Shown: positions 35,817 to 45,588, counted from the first letter of the stretch. The stretch: DNA of 64,000 nucleotides from Microvirga sp. VF16 (GCF_016864375.1 NZ_CP069354.1:2067501-2131500); one strand, 5' to 3'. A program made the numbers and translations. Notes: generated by a model from the letters alone, not told the origin.

Positions 35817-38147
35817 TCAGTCAACAGCCATGGCGGCCGCAGCCAGCTTCTCGAGATCGAGGTACCGCGTCTTCTCGACGGTGACGCCGACGAACTTGAT
35901 CGTCCCGCCCTTGAACGCGGCGGGTGTCGTATACTCCTCGCTCACCGCGTCACCGCTGTCGCGGCCGATGCACAGGCCATCGCCTGACAGCGTGAACTTG
36001 CCGGGCTGGGTCTTCATGTTCCCCTGCGCCATGATCCGGTCGTTCACGTAGAGTGTGGTCTTGCCGATCGACTCGCCATACTTCCCGGCCTTGTCGCGGA
36101 TGAACTCCATGCCGAGCGTATACTTGCCCGGCGTGAGCTCCTCGGACACAAACTTCTGCTCCGGCTTGATGCCGAGGAAGTTGTAGACGTAGTGGAGCTT
36201 CCTGTCCTTGATGAACAGGCTGTGGCCGCCGAACCGCGAGCCATGCGCGAAGATCACACCCGAGCAGTCAGGGTCGGTGATCTCGACGTCGGCCAGGATC
36301 TTGTACGAACGCCCGCGTACGTTGACCGCGACACCTTCCGGAACCGGCGAGGTGCCAGGATAGTACATGTAGCGCTCCCGTGGCGTCTCCTCGCTCGGGC
36401 GCTCCACGCCGAGAAGCTCGGCAGCGCTGCGGTCGTCGAGCGGCAGCACGTTGTTCTTTTCCGCCTCCTCGAACCACGCCTTGATCAGCGCCTCGAGCTT
36501 GTCGGGATGCTGCTTCGACAGATCCGTCGATTCCGAGCGGTCGACGTCGGTGTGGTACAGCTCCCACTCGTCTTTGTCGAAGTTGCCCTTTCCAGTCAGC
36601 GGGGCGTGAAGGGCCGCGGCCTTCCAGCCATCCTCCCACATGCCGCGGGTGCCGAGCATCGCATAGTACTGGCGTTTCTTCTGCGTCGGCGCGTCGGGCT
36701 TCGCCTCGAACGAGTAGCGCATGGAGACTCCGGACAGTGGGTACTGCTCGATGCCGCGATAGACCTTGGGCATCTCCAGGCCGCAGACATCGAGGATGGT
36801 CGGCACGATATCGGTCGAGTGGTGATACTGGTTGCGCACCTCGCCCTTGGCCTTGATGCCCTTCGGCCAGGAGATGACCAGCGGGCAGCAGGTGCCGCCG
36901 GCATATTCCGAGTAGCGCTTGAACATCTGGTACGGCGTGGAAAACGCTGCCGCCCAGCCCGTTGGGTAGTGGTTGTAGGTCTCCACGCCGCCGAGAACGT
37001 CCAGATACTTCATATTCTCGGACAATTCGTCCGGATAGTTGTTGAAGAACTTGTTCTCGTTCACCGAGCCGTTCGGGCTGCCCTCGCCGGAGGCGCCGTT
37101 ATCGGAGCAGTAGAAGACGATGGTGTTGTCGAGCTGGCCGGTCTGCTCAAGGTAGTCGATCAAGCGACCGATCTGCACGTCGGTATATTCGGAGAATCCG
37201 GCATAGACCTCGGCCATGTGCGCGAACAGCTTCTTCTCGTCCGCGTTCAGCGAATCCCACGGCCGGACGGCATCGCCTGGGTTGGCCACCTCTCCCGGAA
37301 GCGGGTTGAGCGGAGTGAGCTTCGTATCCTTCGGCAGAAGGCCCTTCTCGATCATCCGCGGCAGCACCCATTCGCGATAGGCCTCGTAGCCGCTGTCGAA
37401 CTTCCCCCTGTACTTGTCGATGTACTCCTGCGGCGCATGGTGTGGAGCGTGGTTGGCGCCGGGGCAGAGCCACATGAACCATGGCTTCGACGGATTGCTG
37501 GCCTTCTGGTCGCGGATCATCTGCAAGGCCTGGTCGACAAGGTCCTTGGAGAGGTGGTAGCCCTCCTCCGGCGAGTACGGCTGGTCGATGAATCGGTTGT
37601 CCTCGACGAGGTCCGGGTACCACTGGTTCGTCTCGCCGCCGAGGAAGCCGTAGAAGCGGTCGAACCCCTTTTGCAGCGGCCACTCCGAGCGGCTCGCGCC
37701 GGCGGCGATGTCCTGCTCGGGCACGTTGTGGTTCTTGCCGAGCCAGAACGTGCTCCAGCCGGAATCCTGGAGCACCTGCCCGATCGTCGCGCATTCGGCC
37801 GGCAGGCGACCGCTCCAGCCCGGGAAGCCCTGCGCGCCCTCGGTGATGCAGGAGCAGCCGTTGAGGTGGTGATTGCGCCCCGTCAGGAACGTCGAGCGCG
37901 TGGGTGAGCAGAGCGCCGTGGTGTGCCACTGCGAGTAGGTCAGTCCGCGCTCGGCGAGCCTCTCCAAGGTCGGCATGCTGATGGCGCCACCGAAGGGCGA
38001 CCATGCGGCCTGTCCGGTGTCGTCGTAGAGGATGATCAGGACGTTCGGCGATCCCTCAGGCGCCTTGGGCAGCGTGAAAGGTCCCCAGTCCGGCGTAGAG
38101 TCGCGAACATCGAGCTTGATGACACCCTTGAACGGCTTCTTCGACAT
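35817..38147 (-). CDS. Arylsulfatase, long form (CSPTR)
   Basis: A 776-residue sulfatase close in size to mycobacterial AtsD-type enzymes. Metal segment SPNVLIILYDDTG, predicted formylglycine Cys80 in the classical LCSPTRSTFLTGRN, KNHNVPE, and FYCSDNGASGEG give a full active site. A C-terminal domain from about residue 600 (GRSYKILADVEI... GVIFAHGSRFGGHSLFI) looks like a beta-sandwich. No signal peptide. ATG 38147 has GGGAG upstream, preferred to a start 27 bases earlier. It belongs to a different sulfatase subfamily from its three neighbours, so a broader or second substrate is likely. Confidence 0.92.
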   Translation of the reverse strand: MSKKPFKGVIKLDVRDSTPDWGPFTLPKAPEGSPNVLIILYDDTGQAAWSPFGGAISMPTLERLAERGLTYSQWHTTALCSPTRSTFLTGRNHHLNGCSCITEGAQGFPGWSGRLPAECATIGQVLQDSGWSTFWLGKNHNVPEQDIAAGASRSEWPLQKGFDRFYGFLGGETNQWYPDLVEDNRFIDQPYSPEEGYHLSKDLVDQALQMIRDQKASNPSKPWFMWLCPGANHAPHHAPQEYIDKYRGKFDSGYEAYREWVLPRMIEKGLLPKDTKLTPLNPLPGEVANPGDAVRPWDSLNADEKKLFAHMAEVYAGFSEYTDVQIGRLIDYLEQTGQLDNTIVFYCSDNGASGEGSPNGSVNENKFFNNYPDELSENMKYLDVLGGVETYNHYPTGWAAAFSTPYQMFKRYSEYAGGTCCPLVISWPKGIKAKGEVRNQYHHSTDIVPTILDVCGLEMPKVYRGIEQYPLSGVSMRYSFEAKPDAPTQKKRQYYAMLGTRGMWEDGWKAAALHAPLTGKGNFDKDEWELYHTDVDRSESTDLSKQHPDKLEALIKAWFEEAEKNNVLPLDDRSAAELLGVERPSEETPRERYMYYPGTSPVPEGVAVNVRGRSYKILADVEITDPDCSGVIFAHGSRFGGHSLFIKDRKLHYVYNFLGIKPEQKFVSEELTPGKYTLGMEFIRDKAGKYGESIGKTTLYVNDRIMAQGNMKTQPGKFTLSGDGLCIGRDSGDAVSEEYTTPAAFKGGTIKFVGVTVEKTRYLDLEKLAAAAMAVD

Positions 38148-38198
38148 GATGGTCTCCCGATTTGGTTCAATCATTTTGCTGGTATCTGTCCGCTGGCT

Positions 38199-39722
38199 TC
38201 AGCTTCCAGGCAGTGCGATGGTCTCCAGTTGCTCGAGGCGCTTGAGCGCTCCAGCCGCTTTCAAGGTGTTGTAGTTGATGCCTGCCGCATTGAGGCTGCT
38301 GCCTTCCTGGAACGGGTATTCCGGGATCGTCGACAGGAACTTCTTGATGAACCCCTGCGCCGGCACGAAGGTCCATAGGTTGTCGCCATACCAGCGCAGG
38401 TAGCCAAGATCGGCCTCGCTCGGTCCCTTTTCGTAGGGGTCGGCCCTTAAATTCACGAGGAGCGGCCATCCCGGCGTGGAGCGCGTGCCGGTTGCGATGT
38501 TTCCGACCTGAGTCGCGAAGTGGATCTTCCAATCCTGGACGCGGATTGCGTTGAGCTCGCCGCCCTGCGCGAAGTAATAGATTTCCTCGCGAGGTGCCTT
38601 CTTCGCATCGCCCTTGAAGTACGGCAGGAAGTTGTAGCCGTCGGCGTGTATCTTGAACTCGCGGCCGTTGGCCTTGTACCCCTTCTTCAGCTTCTCTACG
38701 ACATCCGGCTCACCGGCCGCGGCGACGAAGGTCGGCATCCAATCTTCCTGCGAGATAATGTCGTTGTAGACCGTGCCCGGCTTGATGACGCCCGGCCACC
38801 GCACCAGCAGCGGCACGCGGAAGCCGCCTTCCCAGGTCGTGCCCTTCTCGCCGTGGAACGGTGTGCAGCCACCGTCCGGCCAAGAGAACGTCTCGGCGCC
38901 GTTGTCGGTCGAGAAGACGACGATGGTGTTGTCCGCGATCCCCAGATCGTCGAGCTGCTTGAGCAGCACGCCGACGTGATCATCAAGTTCCATCATCCCG
39001 TCCGGATAGATTCCGATTCCAGTACGCCCGAGACTTTCCTTGCGCAAATGAGTCCACACGTGCATGCGTGTCGTGTTGAACCAGACGAAAAACGGCTTTC
39101 CGTCCTTGACCGATCGGTCGATGAACTTCGTGGCAGCGTCGTGGATTTCGTCGTCGATCGTTTCCATGCGCTTTGTCGTGAGCGGGCCGGTATCCTCGAT
39201 CTTCTGGCCGCCTTTGCCGTCGGACCAGGCATGCAGAACGCCGCGCGGGCCGAATTTCTTTCTGAACTCCGGATTCTTCGGATAGTAATAGGTTTCCGGC
39301 TCCTCCTCCGCATTGAGGTGATAGAGGTTGCCGAAGAACTCGTCGAAACCGTGCACCGTCGGCAGGTGCTTGTCGCGGTCGCCGAGATGATTCTTGCCGA
39401 ACTGACCGGTCGCATAGCCTTGCTCTTTGAGCAGATCCGCGATGGTCGGAGTCCAGTCGGGGATCCCGTGCTCGGAGCCCGGCATGCCGATGGTCAGGAG
39501 ACCGGTCCGGAACGGGTGCTGTCCCAGGATGAAGGACGCTCGCCCGGCGGTGCAGCTTTGTTGCGCATAGGCGTCGGTGAACAGAGCACCTTCGGTCGCG
39601 AGGCGATCGATGTTAGGCGTCCGGTAGCCCATGATGCCGTGATTGTAGGCACTGATGTTGTGAACGCCGATGTCGTCACCCCAGATGACCAGGATATTCG
39701 GCTTGCCAGACTTTTTCGCCAT
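38199..39722 (-). CDS. Sulfatase, CTAGR type (copy 3)
   Basis: A 507-residue sulfatase paralogous to the genes at 31441 and 33690. Metal segment KPNILVIWGDDIG, predicted formylglycine Cys57 in SCTAGRASF, GQFGKNHLGD, FSTDNGAETFSWPDGG. The C-terminal ~60 residues differ from the other copies (PEYPFQEGSSLNAAGINYNTLKAA). No signal peptide. It is the copy nearest the activating FGE gene. Confidence 0.9.
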   Translation of the reverse strand: MAKKSGKPNILVIWGDDIGVHNISAYNHGIMGYRTPNIDRLATEGALFTDAYAQQSCTAGRASFILGQHPFRTGLLTIGMPGSEHGIPDWTPTIADLLKEQGYATGQFGKNHLGDRDKHLPTVHGFDEFFGNLYHLNAEEEPETYYYPKNPEFRKKFGPRGVLHAWSDGKGGQKIEDTGPLTTKRMETIDDEIHDAATKFIDRSVKDGKPFFVWFNTTRMHVWTHLRKESLGRTGIGIYPDGMMELDDHVGVLLKQLDDLGIADNTIVVFSTDNGAETFSWPDGGCTPFHGEKGTTWEGGFRVPLLVRWPGVIKPGTVYNDIISQEDWMPTFVAAAGEPDVVEKLKKGYKANGREFKIHADGYNFLPYFKGDAKKAPREEIYYFAQGGELNAIRVQDWKIHFATQVGNIATGTRSTPGWPLLVNLRADPYEKGPSEADLGYLRWYGDNLWTFVPAQGFIKKFLSTIPEYPFQEGSSLNAAGINYNTLKAAGALKRLEQLETIALPGS

Positions 39723-39810
39723 CTCGTTCCTCCCTTTAGCGCTTAGATACCCTCGGCTGACATTCTCTCCTGTCTCGTCCAGTCGTCGTCACGCGTATCT
39801 GCGTCTCTCC

Positions 39811-41025
39811 TCAGAACAGCAGGCTGCTGATGTGGGCCCAGATCACGTCGCGCGGTACCGCCAGCAGCAGCACCGGCACGAACGGCAGCAGCAGCGCGAC
39901 TGCGAGCGCGAGCAGGTCCTTGAGGCCGACAGGCACCAGCCGGATCGCATGCACGTTCTCCACGACCGCATAGAGGTCGGCAACGGCGGAGAAGTCGGAC
40001 GGGTCGCGTGCATCCTCTTCCGCCTTCCGGGCGAGCCATCGGTGCTCGAAGGCATGTCCAATCCGTTCCGCAAGTGCGTCATGAGCCAACGCGCCCTGCC
40101 GCCAGGTCCGCATCAACGTCGGGGTGAAGACCAGGAGCGGCGCAATGAACAGCGCAGCGATCGCCAGCAATAGGGCGACATTGAAGACGATGTGAGGGGT
40201 CGGCAGCACGCTACCGCCGAGCACCACATTCGCCGATCGGCCCGCGGGGATGATCGCCAGCGCCAGCCCAACCGCCGCAAGCGCGCGGACCGAAAGACCG
40301 AGGAAGCTCAGGCCCGCGCGGCGGTCGGGATGGGATGCGACAAGCCGGAGCTTCAGCCGCGAGACGTGCCACAGCAGCCGTGTCCACAATGCGAGCCGCC
40401 AGAGCCAGCCGAGGATTAGCGCCAGCAGCAGCGGCAGGCTCACCAGCATGTGCCACCAGCCGGCCAGAGAATACCGCGGCATTCCGCCCACGGGCTGGGC
40501 CCAAACCGGCAACTGATCGAGCGGACGCGAAAGAATCGTCGCCAGTACGATCAGGTACGCCAGCACGAACACGCAGATTTCGGCCGCCCTGGATCGCAAC
40601 AGCCTGCGCGTTGAGGCAATCGCCTCGTCCAGACGACCGCGGTCGCGTTCGTCGGCGAACCCGCCATCGCTGATGTGGCGGACGATGGCATTGAGCTGCG
40701 GTACGCAGGTCGCCTCGGCGAGAACCAGCAGCGGCGCGGCAATGAGATAGCGCGTGTGTAACCCGACTTCCCGAAGGACTGGAGTGATGAGATCCACACG
40801 AGCCCACGCGCTTTGCAGAACTGCAAGGACGAGGAGAGGCATCCAGGCGGCCAGGATCACCATCAGCGCGCGGCGGCGGAAGGCAAGATCGTCCGATCCG
40901 AGAAGGCCCAGTCGCCGTTGAAGGCCGAGCGGCGGCGCGTGCTCGAAGAGCATTTCGGCATCGCCGCGGCTCATCGCGGTGTCTCCTGCACTGGTGGGCG
41001 AATATGGGATCGCAGCGGCCGACAT
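39811..41025 (-). CDS. Multi-pass membrane protein, unassigned
   Basis: A 404-residue integral membrane protein with about six hydrophobic stretches (e.g. LMVILAAWMPLLVLAVL, YLIAAPLLVLAEA, IVLATILSRPL, LPLLLALILGWLW, ALLLAIAALFIAPLLV, LLALAVALLLPFVPVLLLA). No known domain recognised. The ATG at 41025 has GAGGAA upstream and begins after a proline/arginine-rich segment that belongs to the preceding gene's end. Ten bases after the next gene's stop, so co-transcribed with FGE. Confidence 0.72.
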   Translation of the reverse strand: MSAAAIPYSPTSAGDTAMSRGDAEMLFEHAPPLGLQRRLGLLGSDDLAFRRRALMVILAAWMPLLVLAVLQSAWARVDLITPVLREVGLHTRYLIAAPLLVLAEATCVPQLNAIVRHISDGGFADERDRGRLDEAIASTRRLLRSRAAEICVFVLAYLIVLATILSRPLDQLPVWAQPVGGMPRYSLAGWWHMLVSLPLLLALILGWLWRLALWTRLLWHVSRLKLRLVASHPDRRAGLSFLGLSVRALAAVGLALAIIPAGRSANVVLGGSVLPTPHIVFNVALLLAIAALFIAPLLVFTPTLMRTWRQGALAHDALAERIGHAFEHRWLARKAEEDARDPSDFSAVADLYAVVENVHAIRLVPVGLKDLLALAVALLLPFVPVLLLAVPRDVIWAHISSLLF

Positions 41026-41035
41026 GATGCGTTCC

Positions 41036-41545
41036 TCACGATACCGGACCGGTGGATTTGCCCGCGAGCCACCGGCGGGCGATCCGCGCGATCGGCCCGC
41101 GCAGGAGGAGATAGGGGATGAAGGCGAGCAGCAGGGCCACAAGAACCATCTCGCCCGGATAGAATTCGTTCAGGACCTTGTACTGGTAGATCGCATCCAT
41201 CCCGAGACCGAGCACGATGATGCGACTGGTCGACAGGAAGCCCTCACGCAGCCGGTCGGTGCGCCGCGTGGGATCGATCAGGATCGTCCAGAAATAGGGC
41301 GAACGCCCGAGCCGTGCATCGTTGACGCCGTCATGCAGCGCGGCGATGAAAGCCATCGTCGGCTGAAGCAGGAACCGGAACGCCATGGGGCCGCTCGGCC
41401 GTTCGACGATGTCGTGCCAGATGCGTTGCTGCACATCGGTCGAGAAGCCGTACCAGATGGCGCCGAGCACGCTCAGGATCGCGACGAGGGCGATCCCGAC
41501 CCAGGCGATGATCCGTGCACTTCTTGAATCCGTTTGTGCACTCAT
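41036..41545 (-). CDS. Membrane protein, unassigned, coupled to FGE
   Basis: A 169-residue protein with an N-terminal helix (IIAWVGIALVAILSVLGAIWYGF) and a second pair near the C terminus (IIVLGLGMDAIYQY; MVLVALLLAFIPYLLL). No domain recognised. Its ATG overlaps the FGE stop by four bases (ATGA), implying coupled translation and a membrane role tied to sulfatase maturation or transport of its substrate. Confidence 0.72.
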   Translation of the reverse strand: MSAQTDSRSARIIAWVGIALVAILSVLGAIWYGFSTDVQQRIWHDIVERPSGPMAFRFLLQPTMAFIAALHDGVNDARLGRSPYFWTILIDPTRRTDRLREGFLSTSRIIVLGLGMDAIYQYKVLNEFYPGEMVLVALLLAFIPYLLLRGPIARIARRWLAGKSTGPVS

Positions 41546-42531
41546 GCGTCTCGTCCTCGTCGCACCACGCATCGGAAGCCGATATGGCTCGTCGATGTGT
41601 CGACGGGTTGCGCGTGACGGGCGGCCGGCCGATAGCGGCGGCAATAGTTCGGGGCGCACAGGTGCGAGCCGCCTTTCAGCACCTTGCGTGGGATGCGGAT
41701 CTGCGGCTGGCACGGATCGTAGCTGTCGGTCTCCCGCCCGCCGCGCGGGTTTTCGGGAATGCAGCAGGCCTTGGGAGCGTCGGCGGGATGCTTCGGCGTG
41801 TAGAAGTCCGAGGTCCATTCCCAGACATTGCCGATCATGTCGTGCAGGCCATAAGCATTCGGCGGAAAGGCGGTCACCGGCGAGGTGCGCTCGTAGCCGT
41901 CCTCGCGTTTGTTCTGAAACGGGAACGCTCCCTGCCAGGTGTTGGCCCTGGGCCGGCCGTCCGGCGTGAACTCGTCGCCCCAGGCGAATTCCGCCCCGTC
42001 GAGCCCGCCGCGGGCGGCGTATTCCCATTCGGCCTCGGTCGGCAGGCTCTTGCCGACCCAGGCGGCGTAGGCCTCGGCATCGGCATAGGCGACGTGCACG
42101 ACCGGGTGATCGTCGAGGCCCTTGATCGACGATCCGCGGCCATAGGGCCGGCGCCAGGTCGCCCCGAAGGTGAAGGCCCACCATTGGCTCCAGTCCCGCA
42201 GATCGACCGGATAATCCGGCAGCGTGAAGACGAGGGAGCCCGCCTTCAGCATCTCCGGCAGCGCGCCGGGATAATCCTTAGGGTCAGGCTTGCGCTCCGC
42301 GATCGTGACATGGCCGGTCGCCTCGACGAAGCGCCGGAAGTCGCGGTTGGTGACCGGCGTCCGGTCGATCCAGAACCCGTCGACGGTGACGCGGTGCACC
42401 GGCGCCTCTTCGGGATAGTGCGTGTCCGAGCCCATCCGGAACGTACCACCGGAAAGCCACACCATGTTCGGATCGGGGGCATCCCGTTGGACGGGCGCAG
42501 CGATGGTCGTGTCGAGTTCGGCGATGGTCAT
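41542..42531 (-). CDS. Formylglycine-generating enzyme (sulfatase activator)
   Basis: A 329-residue SUMF1/FGE-domain protein. FGE oxidises the Cys in CxPxR or CxAxR motifs of sulfatases to formylglycine using copper and oxygen. The catalytic pair Cys292 and Cys297 (HLCAPNYCRRYRPAARH) has the same five-residue spacing as the human enzyme. Other FGE landmarks: MVWLSGGTFRMGSD, PVHRVTVDGFWIDRTPVTN, SLPTEAEWEYAARGG, GNVWEWTSDFY, GFRCV. It is the only maturase in the window and lies in the same strand run as four sulfatase genes. Confidence 0.93.
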   Translation of the reverse strand: MTIAELDTTIAAPVQRDAPDPNMVWLSGGTFRMGSDTHYPEEAPVHRVTVDGFWIDRTPVTNRDFRRFVEATGHVTIAERKPDPKDYPGALPEMLKAGSLVFTLPDYPVDLRDWSQWWAFTFGATWRRPYGRGSSIKGLDDHPVVHVAYADAEAYAAWVGKSLPTEAEWEYAARGGLDGAEFAWGDEFTPDGRPRANTWQGAFPFQNKREDGYERTSPVTAFPPNAYGLHDMIGNVWEWTSDFYTPKHPADAPKACCIPENPRGGRETDSYDPCQPQIRIPRKVLKGGSHLCAPNYCRRYRPAARHAQPVDTSTSHIGFRCVVRRGRDA

Positions 42532-42535
42532 GATC

Positions 42536-42727
42536 TCATGTTCTCCATGCCACGTAATTCAGGATGGTATCGGTGCGCAGGAACTCCATGCGCAGATGCC
42601 GGCGGGCGGAATCGTTCCCGTGAAGGCGAGCCCGACCCCGGCGATCACCAAGCCGGTGACGACGAAGGTGGACCAGTCGATGATGTCGGGTGCTGCTCTG
42701 CAGCTGAAAGCCCATGGCGTTCTCCAT
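42536..42727 (-). pseudogene. Small membrane ORF with two apparent frame shifts
   Basis: Frame A begins MENAMGFQLQSS and, after a nonsense-like Arg/His-rich middle, ends sensibly as MEFLRTDTILNYVAWRT. In between, the neighbouring frame reads a plausible membrane helix: PDIIDWSTFVVTGLVIAG then VGLAFTGTIPPAG. Two opposite one-base shifts near CACCCG and CCCGCC would join all three into a ~60-residue one-helix protein. Alternatively only a 63-codon ORF of poor quality exists. Confidence 0.35.
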
Positions 42728-42739
42728 CTCGTCAGTGCG

Positions 42740-44158
42740 TTAGCGAACCTCCTCGAAGTCGCCGGGCTTCCAGCCTCCATCGAAGGCAGGTCCGTCCGGT
42801 CCGTACAGGCGCAAATAGACGAACCAGCCCTTGCCGGGTTTGGTCTTGATCCACTGCCCCTCTTTGCCCGCAGGTGCGGCAGGGCCGAAGTAGAGATCGG
42901 TGGTCCCGGTCTTCGGCACATCCTTGAGTTCGACCAGCGAGCGCAGTGCGGCCTTGTCCTGATCGGTCTGAATCTGCGAGCGCGTCTCGCTGTCGTACAC
43001 GGTGACCGACCAGAACAGTTTCTGCGGCACGGGCTGTGGCACGCTCAGGCGATAGGTTTTCCCGCCGTCGAGATACGCGCCGTCCTTGTCGCGCAGCCCG
43101 AGCCAGTAGAGCGATCCGGCACCTGGTGTACGCAGCACCATCTTGGGGGACATTCCGACGGCCTGCGAGAACCAGCGATCGCGCGCCTCCAGGTCGATTC
43201 CGGTCGGCAGTTCGAAGTCACCGTTCTCATAACGCAGGGTCGCGTATTCCCACTTGCGGTCCGGCCAGACGAAGCGGTCGGGACGCGAACTGGCAAAGCC
43301 GGCGACAAGCATCTGGGCACGTCCATCTCTCGCTGCCCGTTCGAGAAGCCCTTTCATGCGAGCATCCGGCGCGAACGGCTTGCCCTGCTCGATGCCGAGC
43401 ATTGCGAGCATACCGGTCATCGGGCGAAACTCTTCCAGGGCCGGCTCCTCCTGCAAGACCTTGTGCAGCCTTTCCCAGAACTGGATGTTGTCCTCCCAGC
43501 GCAGCAACGTGATGTCGACCTAATCGTTTGTCCTGTCCACGTACTCGTAGGCGGGAGGGTTGGCGGCCTGTGACAGCGGATAAACGCGTATCTTGCGCTG
43601 GGCTTCGAGCCCCGCCTTCATATCGCCGTTGGGTGGCAGTGCCCGGGCGCCAACCAGGACGAAGTTCGTCTTTGACTGAGCCGGGATGTAGCCGGTGGGC
43701 ACCTCACCTGTGTAGTCCGGCGGCAGGATGAGATGCTTGCCGCCCTTGCCGGCATCCGGGCCGGGGAGGCCGATATCCTGCACCCAGCCGAAATTGTGAT
43801 CGTTGACGATGCCGAGATAAGCGCCGGGCGGCAACTCGATCACCATTGGCCCGGCCTGTTTCAGGTTGAGCACTCCACCCATGTAGGGCGTATCCGAGTT
43901 CCCGGTGAAGAGGACATGCCGGGGACCGCCCGCCAGGATCAGGCCACCCTTGTTGTCGGCAGCACCCGCATCGCGCGTGCCCTGGAACGTAGCCTCCATG
44001 GATACGGTCGGATAAAAGAACCGATAGGCCTGGATGGCACGATTGAGATCAGTATCGTCATAGGCCTGCCGCGCGGTCTTTGCCGTCGGAAAGCCCCGCT
44101 CGAACACGTAATGGCTCTCGTGCGCGGTATCGATCTTTCTTGCGGCCAATTCGGTCAT
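42740..44158 (-). pseudogene. DUF1254/DUF1214 protein interrupted by an in-frame amber codon
   Basis: The N-terminal half (43520-44158, MTELAARKIDTAHESHYVFERG...) carries the DUF1254 domain; the C-terminal half (from 43519 to 42740, ...LRWEDNIQFWERLHKVLQEEP...) carries DUF1214. A single TAG at 43520-43522 separates them and the frame is unbroken on both sides. The paralogue at 44173 runs straight through this point. GGAGGAAGG lies before the ATG at 44158. A TTG at 43507 could start the second half on its own. No signal peptide, unlike the paralogue. Substitution of one base would restore a 472-residue protein. Confidence 0.7.
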
Positions 44159-44172
44159 CACCCTTCCTCCGA

Positions 44173-45588
44173 TTACTGCACCGCGACCTTCTCCACGTCC
44201 GGCAGTGTCCAAACCTTGTCGAAGAACTCCTTCTTCGGCCCATAGACGCGGAACATCAGTTCGAAGCCGCGTTGCGGATCGGTTGGCACCAAGTTCGCTT
44301 CCTTTCCAGCCGGAGCCTTCGGGCCGAAATAGATGTCGACCGAACCATCGGCATTCTTCTGGATCTCGGCAGCGTTCGAGGCGCGGCTGGCACGATCCAT
44401 GTTCTTGATGAGAGCGTGTGTCTCCCGGTCGTAAGCTGTCACAGACCAGTATTGCTGCACTGGCGCGTTCGTCGGTACGCGCAGGCGGTAGGTCTTCCCG
44501 CCGTCGAAACCCTCACCGTCTTTGTCACGGATGGAGATCAGGTAGAATTGTGCGGTGCCTGGGCGCTTGATGGAGATGTAGCCATAGGTATAGAGCAGAG
44601 CCCGGGCATCGACTGCGTATTTGTCGTGTTCCGCATAGCCCGTGCCTTGCCCTTCGATGGCCTCCTGCAGAGTCGGGTATGTCCAATGGCTGTTCGCGAA
44701 GAACGGCGGGAAGCCGGCATCGTAGCGTTGCTCAAGGATTGCCTTCGCCTCGTCGATGGCAGCGGTGAGGATCCTCTGCGTCGCCTCGCTCGGTTCGAAG
44801 GGCTTTCCCTTCTCGATGCCGATGGTGCGCAGTTGGTCGATCATCGCCCGATCGCGCTCGATCCAGGGCTCGTTCTGCACGATGCGGTTGAGGTTGGTGA
44901 AGAAGCTTGCGTTGTAGCGAATGGTACTGTCGTAGGTGATATCCTTCACGTCGGTGAAGATCGTCTCCGGTGGGTTGGCCGCTGCCGACAGGGGATAGAC
45001 CTTCACACGCTTGCCATAGGCAATCGATGCGGCCACGTCAGCGTCGCCGTGGCTCTTCATGTTCGAACGCAGCAGAGCGTAGGCGCCGTAGGTGTCGGAG
45101 GACAGCGCCGTGTAGCCGGTGGGGACCGTCCCCTTGTAATCCGGTGGCACGATCACGAACTTGCCGCCCGCGCCTCTGTCAATGCCAAGCAGGCCGACAT
45201 CTTCGAGCGCGACCTGCCACTCGGTCATGATGTTTCCGGTGAGGGACGCGCTGGCGTCTCCCGGCGGGATCTCGAGCACGACGGGGCCGACTTCCTTGGT
45301 GTCGAAGAACACCATGAAGTAGATGACGTCGGGATTGGGGGTAAGGGTCTGGTTACGCCAATCGAGCGGGCGGCCCCAATAGATGACCTGGTTCACCTTG
45401 CCGGCGGTCTTGGTCAGCATCTCCTGGCGCATCAAGTCGGTGTTGACCGCCGGCATGCCCCAAATAGCGGCCTCGACGGCCCGCCGCTCGATAGCGCGGC
45501 GGGCGAGTTCATCGGCGGGGAGGTTTTGTGCTTGGGCCGACATGGCGGCTCCCATCGATGCGAGCGTTGCAAGAGTGGCTCTGAGCAT
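44173..45588 (-). CDS. DUF1254/DUF1214 exported protein
   Basis: A 471-residue protein with signal peptide MLRATLATLASMGAAMSAQA, then DUF1254 (WGMPAVNTDLMRQEML, NPDVIYFMVFFDTKEVGPVVLEIPPG) and DUF1214 (AQFYLISIRDKDGEGFDGGKTYRL, QYWSVTAYDRETHALIKN, VDIYFGPKAPAGKE). These domains form a two-part beta-rich fold of unknown activity, often duplicated. ATG 45588 is preferred to 45609 because AGGAAGAG is just upstream and it starts the signal peptide. Full length, periplasmic. Confidence 0.9.
   Translation of the reverse strand: MLRATLATLASMGAAMSAQAQNLPADELARRAIERRAVEAAIWGMPAVNTDLMRQEMLTKTAGKVNQVIYWGRPLDWRNQTLTPNPDVIYFMVFFDTKEVGPVVLEIPPGDASASLTGNIMTEWQVALEDVGLLGIDRGAGGKFVIVPPDYKGTVPTGYTALSSDTYGAYALLRSNMKSHGDADVAASIAYGKRVKVYPLSAAANPPETIFTDVKDITYDSTIRYNASFFTNLNRIVQNEPWIERDRAMIDQLRTIGIEKGKPFEPSEATQRILTAAIDEAKAILEQRYDAGFPPFFANSHWTYPTLQEAIEGQGTGYAEHDKYAVDARALLYTYGYISIKRPGTAQFYLISIRDKDGEGFDGGKTYRLRVPTNAPVQQYWSVTAYDRETHALIKNMDRASRASNAAEIQKNADGSVDIYFGPKAPAGKEANLVPTDPQRGFELMFRVYGPKKEFFDKVWTLPDVEKVAVQ

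Noticed and set aside
33579..37907. Long plus-strand ORFs (725 and 571 codons) across the sulfatase genes
   Set aside because: Antisense shadows of sulfatase copy 2, DUF202 and the arylsulfatase; composition unlike real proteins.
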